A DNA stretch of 64,000 nt, taken from positions 4,904,001-4,968,000 of the forward strand of contig NC_081828.1 in NCBI RefSeq assembly GCF_030867095.1. Direction: 5' to 3'. The number at the start of each line of letters is the position of its first letter. Within the stretch, counting starts at the first letter, position 1. The notes under the pieces are model-generated. The model saw nothing but the letters and a program-made list of their open reading frames with translations. It searched no databases and was not told where the DNA came from. This stretch comes from Alligator mississippiensis (lineage: Eukaryota > Chordata > Crocodylia > Alligatoridae). The position numbers were made by a program, and so were the translations under genes. Shown piece by piece: positions 57,434 through 64,000 of this stretch.

Positions 57434-58116
57434 AGGGTTACCATATCTCCAGTTGCAGTGAGGGAGGGGGTAATAGGTTCATGGGGGGGAGGCAGTGATA
57501 TGCCCATGGCCTACCCCTGCCCCTCACTCCCAAGCCACAGACCCCTGGCTGCTGCCCCTTACTCCCAACCCATAGTATCCTGCCCCCCCCAGACCATGCT
57601 GGTGCCCCTTACTCCCAACCCACAGCCCCCTGTTCCCCCCCAGCTGCCCCTGTCCCGACCGGGCCGGAGCACAGCAGCTCCGATTCATGCAGGCCACAGT
57701 AGAGCGAGTCTGGCCTCAGCGCAGGCTGGAAAGAACAGGAGAGGATGCCTGTGGCACCCCCTGCCCTGGGCTGGGGCTCCAGCACCGTGCCAAATGGCCT
57801 GACCATGCCCCCCCTAGGCAGCATCTCCTGGGGCCGCTTGGCCCACATGAGCACAGGCAGCAGCTCAGCCATGGAGCTCCCCACTGGCCTCAAAGGGCCC
57901 CCCTACCCCTTTCTCCCACTGGCCTCCCCCACCCTGCTGCAGCCCCAACACCGAGACAGCTTCCCCCAAAGCCGCCCCTTCCCCCGAAGCCACCCCTGCC
58001 AACAGAGCAGAGCAAAATCCCAGAAATTGGTTCCTATTTCAAAAAACCACCTGGATGAAGATCGGAGAACTCAAAAAGAGGGCATGTCCAGGAAAAAGTG
58101 GACGTCTGGTAACCCT
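57434..58116. mobile_element. AGGGTTACCA-type TIR element with C-rich core
   Basis: The left end reads AGGGTTACCATAT and the complement of the right end reads AGGGTTACCAGACGTCC. Next to it are 'ggacatgccctctttttgag' and a 'ttttgaaata' block, typical of a sauropsid MITE with these ends. The 683-bp body is C-rich and contains the phrase 'gccccttactcccaaccc' twice at 50-bp spacing (57553 and 57603). Open frames on both strands reflect the low stop density. No target duplication is clear. Confidence 0.55.
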
Positions 58117-60301
58117 AAGTCTTGTTCCAGTTTGGGAGGTATAATATAATGCTATAGTAATTCAAATTTCAGTCTCCTTTCCTGCAGTCTCTTTTTCCCT
58201 TCTCCTCTGTGCTTCAAGGGCTATGTTTTTACCCACCCTGAAATCATTTCACTGCCCCTTCTGGGTTCATCTCAACCATCCCTTCCATCTTGGCAGCAAG
58301 TCAGAATGGCCAGTGGCAAGCAGCAGGAGGGAAAGACACCTGCATTGTCCATTAGGTGTCGGTGAACGGGGCCAGCTGGGATTATCATAAACCTTCTGGT
58401 TTGTGTGACAGTCTCTCCTGTTGGAATAATTCACCTGGCAAGCAACACAATAACAATCCAGCAAACAGATGGACATACAATAGTCATAAAAAAATAATTC
58501 ATACTGTTCCCTTGCCCATCGCAGCAGGAGTTTTGGATTCCTTGCATGCAATTTTGGGCCAGTTACCGCAAATTCCATCATTTCTTGTTTTACAGTACCT
58601 GGGACCATATATTCCTTTCTAATACCTGGTAGTCTCTTCAGCCTCTTTGACTCACCACGATATTATAATCTGCAAAGAAGTCAATGGTATCGACTGTGGC
58701 AATGCTGAGGGGTCTGACCTCTAGGCCTGGTGCCTACAGTCATATAATGGCAGGCGTTACGCCCATGCAATAGCTTTGGTTTGTGGGTGAGAGGCAGACT
58801 GAGAAGTCAGGAGCTCGAAAGCAGATGATATTGCTTATCCACCATGAAAAAGCACTTGGGCACGTCGTCTACATGCTGCATCAGTGCAAAATGTCATTAC
58901 ATTAGTGGGGTCACAAAGAGATAACTGAGAACAGAAGTTGGCCCATCATCTGAACTCTGGCTGGGGCTCAGCTATCTCTCACAATCAGTATATATTTGAT
59001 GTCTGGATGTTTCAGCTTGACTTCAAAACATTTAAAGCCACAATTTACAGCAAAATACTTTTCCCCCCAACTCTTTTTCCTTGGTAGTTTTAGTCTCCTC
59101 TTTCCCAGTGCCCCTTTGATTTTATCTTCTCCAAACTTTCAGCACATTGCCCTTACATGTCTCGGAGGCTGGATGATGTCCATATCACACCGATACCGAA
59201 TTTCATTATATACAAACATCAATCCGGCTCCGTACTGCCCTTTTAAATAGTCATTCAGGCTCGCTGGTGTTCAATTTCTGTTTAGATCTGACCGTGAAAA
59301 AGCACTGGTTCAAAGATTGTTCCCCATAAAATTTAGATCAACACAGTTCCTCTGTGTGTTTATAATAAAAATATATTTTCATCAGCTCTTGGGAGCACTG
59401 ACATTTACATCAAGGCCATTTTCTGTGGCCCCCATCCACTGTAGCATATAAACACGTGAGTGTCTTATTCGTTCTGATGCAACTTTTTGTGCGGAAAATG
59501 AAGCACATGCTTAACTGTTTGCGGGATCAGGGCTGATGAGAGTGGAGTGATTGCTGATTGAAAGGTACTGTGGTTCCTGCTTGGGGATTTTATGACAGAC
59601 TGGGGGATGCTAGGCATCTTGGAAGATGAATATGTAGAAATTAGGAAAAACATATTTTTGTTCTTTTCTTATTATCGAGAGGGCTTATAATAAACAAAGT
59701 GTATGCCAGTAGGTCAGTAAAGATCACATTCTGCCTGCTAATGGGGTTTTCGGAGTGTAAAATGAAGGCAGAGTTTGGCTCGAGGAGATCTAAATAGCCA
59801 TTTTCATGCTTATGAACTTAACATGCTTTCAACTCCATCTTAATGAAAGACACACTCAGTTCACTGTTAAAAGAGGCACTTAGAAGGTATTAGAGGCATA
59901 AGTCCAGCTGTTACAAACTCCAATAAATTTGGATTAGGTCTCCACTGTTTGAATTGTGTGTGTGGGTACCTGACCTCAAAGAACGGTGTTGGTTTTTTGA
60001 GGTTTTTTTTTAACTTATTGATATATTGCATTACATCAGGTTAATTACACTTTGCTGTATTTCATGTCGTCTAGGCATAAACCCGTATGCATCACAGAGC
60101 AGGATTCGATATAACAAGGACATTGAACGTTTCACAAGTTTGCAGTTCTGGCTGACCTCCCACGGCCAAGCCCTCCCCTGAGATAAATGCTACAAGCACG
60201 GGCTGCTGCCCGGTTTTTTTCCATCCGGAGGTGGCTCTTGCCCTCCCATCTCCCATTCCCTGTTCCCTGAATAAAGTCTTATCTTTCACCCCCTCATAGA
60301 G
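58117..60301. other. non-repetitive non-coding stretch
   Basis: No gene or clear transposon. Positions 58360-58620 and 59130-59260 are single-copy and carry regulatory-type words (ATAATTCATACTG, CCGATACCGAATTTC), but nothing decisive. Confidence 0.4.
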
Positions 60302-61084
60302 GAGGTGATCTCTTTTATTAGACCAACAAGATTTTTGCAAAAAAACCCCAAAACTTTAATTGCAAGCTTTCGGGCACAAGAACCCTTTTCTCTGAGGGCT
60401 GAAGAAGGGTGCTTGTGCCCTTTTTTCCTATGCCCAAAGAAGGGTGCTTGTGCCCTTTTCTTCTATGCCCGAAGCTGGGTGCTTGTGCCCTTTTCTCCTG
60501 TGCCCAAAGAAGGGTGCTTGTGCCCTTTTTTCCTGTGCCTGAAGAAGGGTGCTTGTACCCTTTTCTCCTATGCCCGAAGAAGGGTGCTCGTGCCCTTTTC
60601 TCCTATGACTGAAGCTTGGTGCTTGTGCCCTTTTCTCCTGTGCCCGAAGAAGGGTGCTTGTGCCCTTTTCTCCTATGGCTGAAGAAGGGTGCTTGTGCCC
60701 TTTTCTCCTATGCCTGAAGCTGGTGCTTGTGCCCTTTTTTTCTATGCCCGAAGAAGGGTGCTTGTGCCCTTTTCTCCTATGGCTGAAGAAGGGTGCTTGT
60801 GCCCTTTTCTCCTATGCCTGAAGCTGGTGCTTGTGCCCTTTTTTTCTATGCTTGAAGAAGGGTGCTTGTACCCTTTTCTCCTATGGCTGAAGAAGGGTGC
60901 TTGTGCCCTTTTCTCCTATGCCTGAAGCTGGTGCTTGTGCCCTTTTTTCCTATGCCTGAAGAAGGGTGCTCATGGCCTTTTCTCCCGTGCCTGAAGAAGG
61001 GTGCTTATGCCCAAAAGCTTGCAATGAAAGAATTTTTTGTTGTTGTTGCAAAAATCTAGTTGGTCTAATAAAAGATATCACCTC
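60302..61084. mobile_element. palindromic GAGGTGAT element with expanded minisatellite core
   Basis: The left arm (60302 to about 60390) starts GAGGTGATCTCTTTTATTAG. The right arm (about 60993 to 61084), as complement, starts GAGGTGATATCTTTTATTAG. They agree over roughly 88 bp, including 'gattttgca'- and 'gcaagctttygggca'-type words. This resembles a widespread vertebrate palindromic repeat whose centre usually holds one 'gaagaagggt' segment. Here that segment has expanded to about 18 units, listed separately. Confidence 0.8.
60401..61015 (+). repeat. 35-bp minisatellite with a trimeric higher-order repeat
   Basis: Seventeen full units and one partial unit of 34-35 bp are present, each beginning GAAGAAGGGTGC or GAAGCTGGTGC and containing TTGTGCCCTTTTCTCC. 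Units starting at 60646, 60681, 60716 repeat as a triplet at 60750, 60785, 60820 and again at 60854, 60889, 60924, giving a 104-bp higher-order unit of 35+35+34. The 35-bp unit has no stop in any forward frame, so long open frames rich in LVPFSPM and CLCPFLLC occur. They are not evidence of coding. Confidence 0.95.
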
Positions 61085-61740
61085 TACCACAAGTCCTGAT
61101 TGCTTTTGCCTGAAGACCATTATGGCTACAACCTGGATGCCTGACCACTTGGTCACACCAGCTTGCTGGGTCCCTCAATATTTGTGCATGAACTCCTGAC
61201 CAGCTGGCAGAAATGCACTCATATGGCCGGAGCTGATTGTGGCCCATCGATGCCTTTGGGCACACACCGGCACAAGAAAACTTTTGCTCCAAAAGGGCTC
61301 GTGAAAAGATTTCAGGCACAAAACCAGGGAATCCCCTCCGCTCGCGTTGCCACTACAAGCAATGCCAAATGCAACTCAGCCACGTGAATATAGGCTGCTT
61401 GGAGAGGGAGCAAAGAAGGAGAGAGAGAAAAAAAATGCCTGGGTAGCAAGTAACTAAAATAGATGAAGTGGAACAGTTGGAAATATCAGCTTGAGTGACA
61501 AGGGAGAAAGAAGAGATGACTTCAGTCTCCCATCCCAGCCCTGCTCTGTTTTCCCCCCTCCTCTCTCTCGGCCTCCCCCCTGCCCCCCTCCCCAGGCTGT
61601 TTTCCCAGCGAAGGCAAGAAAAAAACAGAACTTCTTTTCCAGATTGGGGGCTGGTGGCCTCACATGTTGACACAGCAATAATTTTTAATGAGAAATTTTT
61701 AGTATTTGTGTGGGAGAAGTGAGCATTGTGTACACAGATG
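61085..61740. other. non-repetitive non-coding stretch
   Basis: No gene. A C/T-rich segment lies at 61540-61600. Confidence 0.4.
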
Positions 61741-61859
61741 CCTCACCGGCCACCATGCTGCGGGCTGGGGCCGGCCGCGTCTCCCCCGGGCCCGCGCGCC
61801 GGGTCCCAGGACAGATTCCTTTCGGGCTAAGGGAAACATTTAGGCTTGCTCACCTTTGA
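61741..61859 (+). other. CpG-rich patch with a Kozak-like ATG and 34-codon frame
   Basis: In an AT-rich setting, 61746-61808 is about three-quarters G+C and holds roughly ten CpGs. GCCACCATGC places an ATG at 61755 in a strong Kozak context. The frame runs 34 codons to a TGA at 61857-61859, starting MLRAGAGRVSPG and rich in Arg, Gly and Pro. It could be a fragment of a first exon, a small CpG island, or chance. No splice donor of good quality and no partner exon are seen. Confidence 0.25.
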
Positions 61860-62360
61860 ACTGAATGCGATGGTGTTTACCTTGGCAAGACAAAGTGGCA
61901 GTTTTACAGATATTAAAAACAGTCCTGAGGGGAATCTGGAGGCCTTCCTATATTTTAATCACCCAATTTAGCCGGCTTGAGGAGTTGGCTGAAGGGAAAA
62001 CCTGTAGCAAGAAAGAAAAAAGGAAAAAGGATAGGAAAACAGACCTGCTTTAAAACAAGGGCTGAGGAAAGGAGAGATGATTACAAAAAAATACGGAAGA
62101 TTTTATTTTTGATGCTTTTTTAATTTAATTTTTTTTTTAAGTGAGATGCCACCAATTAATCTCTATCACCTCCAAGCGCCATCTGGTTTCTTTTTAGGTA
62201 TTTCCTGCTTCGCTCTGTTCACCTCAGCTCCCCTGCTCTTGCCACAGATCTGGTGCACCATTTGTCGTCTAATTTTGGTGCTGCCTCTCAGGAAATATTG
62301 TTGCAAGCAAGTTTTGTACATCGTGACTCGAGATTTCACGTGCCCACCGTTCCCCCACCG
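61860..62360. other. non-repetitive non-coding stretch
   Basis: I see no gene. There is an A/T-rich block at 62080-62140. Confidence 0.4.
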
Positions 62361-62407
62361 TATGTGCGTGTGTGTGCGCGTGCACTTGTATGTGCACACG
62401 TGTGTAT
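62361..62407 (+). repeat. degenerate TG/CG microsatellite
   Basis: Interrupted (TG)n with CG and CA steps, containing TGTGCGCGTGCAC and GTGCACACGTGTGT. Confidence 0.75.
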
Positions 62408-62465
62408 TTAAAACACCCCCAACCCCACACAAACAGAGAAAGAGGTACGGTGCGTTTGTGAATGA

Positions 62466-62575
62466 TGGCCAGGGATCCTGGTTTTCTCTCATTTAAAAAA
62501 AATCCCCAATTTTCAGGTTAAAAAAAGTAACCCAAAATCCACATTTTCCCATGGTTAAAACGAAACAGCACTAAG

Positions 62576-62607
<32 letters not shown>

Positions 62608-63165
62608 GTAAATATATGTATATATATGTGTGTGTGTATATATAAATATAAGTATATGTGTATATGTGTGTATATTTATATATCCATATCTATCTATATG
62701 GATGTATATGTATATATATTTATATGTGTATATATGTATATATGTGTGTGCATATCTATATATCTATAGATATATCTAGATTTATATATATCTAGAGATA
62801 TATATAGATATGCACACACATATACACATATATACATATAAATATATAAACATATACATCCATATAGATAGATAGATAGATATGGGTATATAGATATACA
62901 CACATATACACATATACATACATATATACATACACACATACATACATACATACATATATAGATATATATCTATAGATATATCTATATCTATAGAGATATA
63001 GATATAGATATCTATATCTATATCTCTATAGATATAGATATATATATATGGTGGTGCTTCATTTTGATCATGGAAAAATGTGGATGTTGGGTTACTTTCT
63101 TTAACCTGAAAATTGGGGTTTTTTAAAAATCAGAGTAAACCGGGATCCCTGAGGATGGCTGAAGT
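62466..63165. repeat. ~700-bp imperfect palindrome with microsatellite core
   Basis: The outer arms (62466-62575 and 63050-63165) are reverse complements of about 110 bp with few mismatches, including AATTTTCAGGTTAAA / TTTAACCTGAAAATT and AGTAACCCAA / TTGGGTTACT. The core is a (CA)n, (TA)n, (TATC)n mixture that is itself a nested palindrome centred near 62781: ATGGATG pairs with CATCCAT and GTGTGTGCATATC with GATATGCACACAC. An extra ATAGATATCTAT array on the right shifts the outer centre to about 62811. It could form a long cruciform. A foldback transposon with an expanded loop is the likeliest origin. Confidence 0.9.
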
Positions 63166-63639
63166 TATGCCAGGGTCAAGGCCTTGTTTATTGATTTTTC
63201 CAACACAGCAGAAGAGCACAGAGAAAAAACAGAAAAGGGGAAAAAACAACCCAAAAACAACCCCCCTGCCCCAACCCAACACCAAGAGACTCGTCCAGCC
63301 CGTGAAATCTGGCTGTAAGCAGTCAGATTTCAACCAGCCTGTCCTAGAAGACTCCCTGCACGAGCACAATCCATGTTGATTTTACAGAGGAGGTTATTAT
63401 CCACATTTCACTGCTGATTTATTGTTTTTTAACCAGCTCCTTATGCTACTCTTAAAAAAAAAAAGCCATCTTGCACTTTGCAAGGAGGAGACTCGCAGAC
63501 TGCTGGTAAAATGACAACGGTGATTGCCGCTCCCTGGAGGGGAAGGCACCCATGATGGGGATTGAAAGGGGCTGGGGGGGCGGCTGAGCCCTGCAGAGTT
63601 ACGAGCCACCAACTGCCGGTTCCAGTTGTCGGCCACCTG
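63166..63639. other. non-repetitive non-coding stretch
   Basis: I see no gene or clear repeat. Confidence 0.4.
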
Positions 63640-64000
63640 CAACGCTGGTTTAAAATTTGTCAGAATTTATGAAGGCCGCAGCTAATGTGGAATAACGCGA
63701 TCATGTACAACGTTCGGCGTGAAGGCGAAGCCCGGCGAGGCTGCTCCACGCTCGCTGCTCGTCCAGGGGAAACCTCCCGAGGAGACTTTGCAGTTACTTA
63801 AAGAGTAAGACGGGGATGCCGAAGACAAGCCTGATGAAGCCCAACAGGATTCAAGCAGCCGAATGAGGCCCGGAGCCTACATCTGCAGAATTCATTAGGC
63901 CGGCTTGATTGGCCTCTGTTAAACAAAGATGGGATAAGGTTTCATACTTTTTCTGTGGGAGTTGAGCTAAAATTTCAGGCTGATGATTTAGTCAGGTGTA
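63640..64000. other. candidate conserved non-coding block at the window edge
   Basis: Single-copy sequence with unusually many CpGs for this locus (TAACGCGATC, AACGTTCGGCGTG, AGCCCGGCGAGG), then ATTCATTAGGCCGG and TTAAACAAAGATGGG (a SOX/TCF-like ACAAAG core). It may continue past the window. The composition suggests a constrained regulatory element or the edge of a CpG-rich gene start; I cannot tell which. Confidence 0.3.

Noticed and set aside
57428-58149. Proline-rich coding region (124-134 codon frames in several phases)
   Set aside because: Open frames occur in different phases and on both strands within a C-rich TIR element; there is no single conserved frame.
60305-60925. Long forward frames with LVPFSPM and CLCPFLLC repeats
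   Set aside because: They are the 35-bp minisatellite read through; the unit is open in all forward frames, so openness is not evidence of coding.
62694-62951. 85-codon reverse frame of Tyr/Cys/Ile/Val repeats
   Set aside because: It is a translation of the TA/CA microsatellite core.
1-64000. A novel multi-gene system or operon
   Set aside because: No set of adjacent same-strand coding frames with recognisable domains exists. The only real coding remnants are transposon-derived (CR1 ORF2 and a mariner-type start).

Overview
This window reads as gene-poor nuclear DNA from a sauropsid vertebrate, most likely a crocodilian or turtle. The signs are CR1-type LINE fragments on both strands, one still carrying much of a reverse transcriptase frame; old MIR-like SINE pieces; several non-autonomous DNA transposons with sauropsid-type termini; and microsatellites, with no bacterial-style gene packing. 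The species call is inference from repeat content. I could not support any host protein-coding gene, rRNA, tRNA or CRISPR array. The window is probably intergenic, or lies inside a very large intron.

Layout. 1-8 kb: non-repetitive sequence, a hAT-type MITE (2964-3333), a cluster of inverted TCCTGGGACA motifs (4250-4720), a MIR, and a mariner/IS630-type MITE that keeps the start of a transposase (5243-5648), followed by tandem copies of its terminus and a TATC microsatellite. 8-17 kb: CR1 pieces (one with an internal 96-bp tandem array), MIRs, a nested LINE, a long antisense CR1 and a hAT-like MITE. 18.2-18.9 kb: a 41-bp minisatellite whose units mostly alternate between two types. 19-32 kb: mostly non-repetitive sequence with a few old repeats and composite transposon-derived DNA near 30 kb. 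32.4-34.6 kb: a CR1 3' end, a 1.35-kb CR1 with a decayed ORF2, and a hAT MITE with an 8-bp target duplication. 35-48 kb: largely non-repetitive, with blocks that look like conserved non-coding elements. 48.3-55 kb: hairpins, a TACTGCGCAGTA-type element split by another element, a foldback hAT-like element with an exact 8-bp target duplication, and a truncated second copy. 57.4-64 kb: another TIR element, a palindromic element expanded into a 35-bp minisatellite with a trimeric higher-order repeat, a small CpG-rich patch with a Kozak-like ATG, a ~700-bp imperfect palindrome with an AT-rich microsatellite core, and a possible conserved element at the right edge.

The recurring theme is that several terminal-inverted-repeat elements (5.2, 49, 60.3 and 62.5 kb) each carry or border a tandem array built from, or sitting inside, the element. 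The window therefore looks like a record of transposons seeding satellites rather than a set of cooperating genes. All family assignments come from reading motifs; no database search was run.
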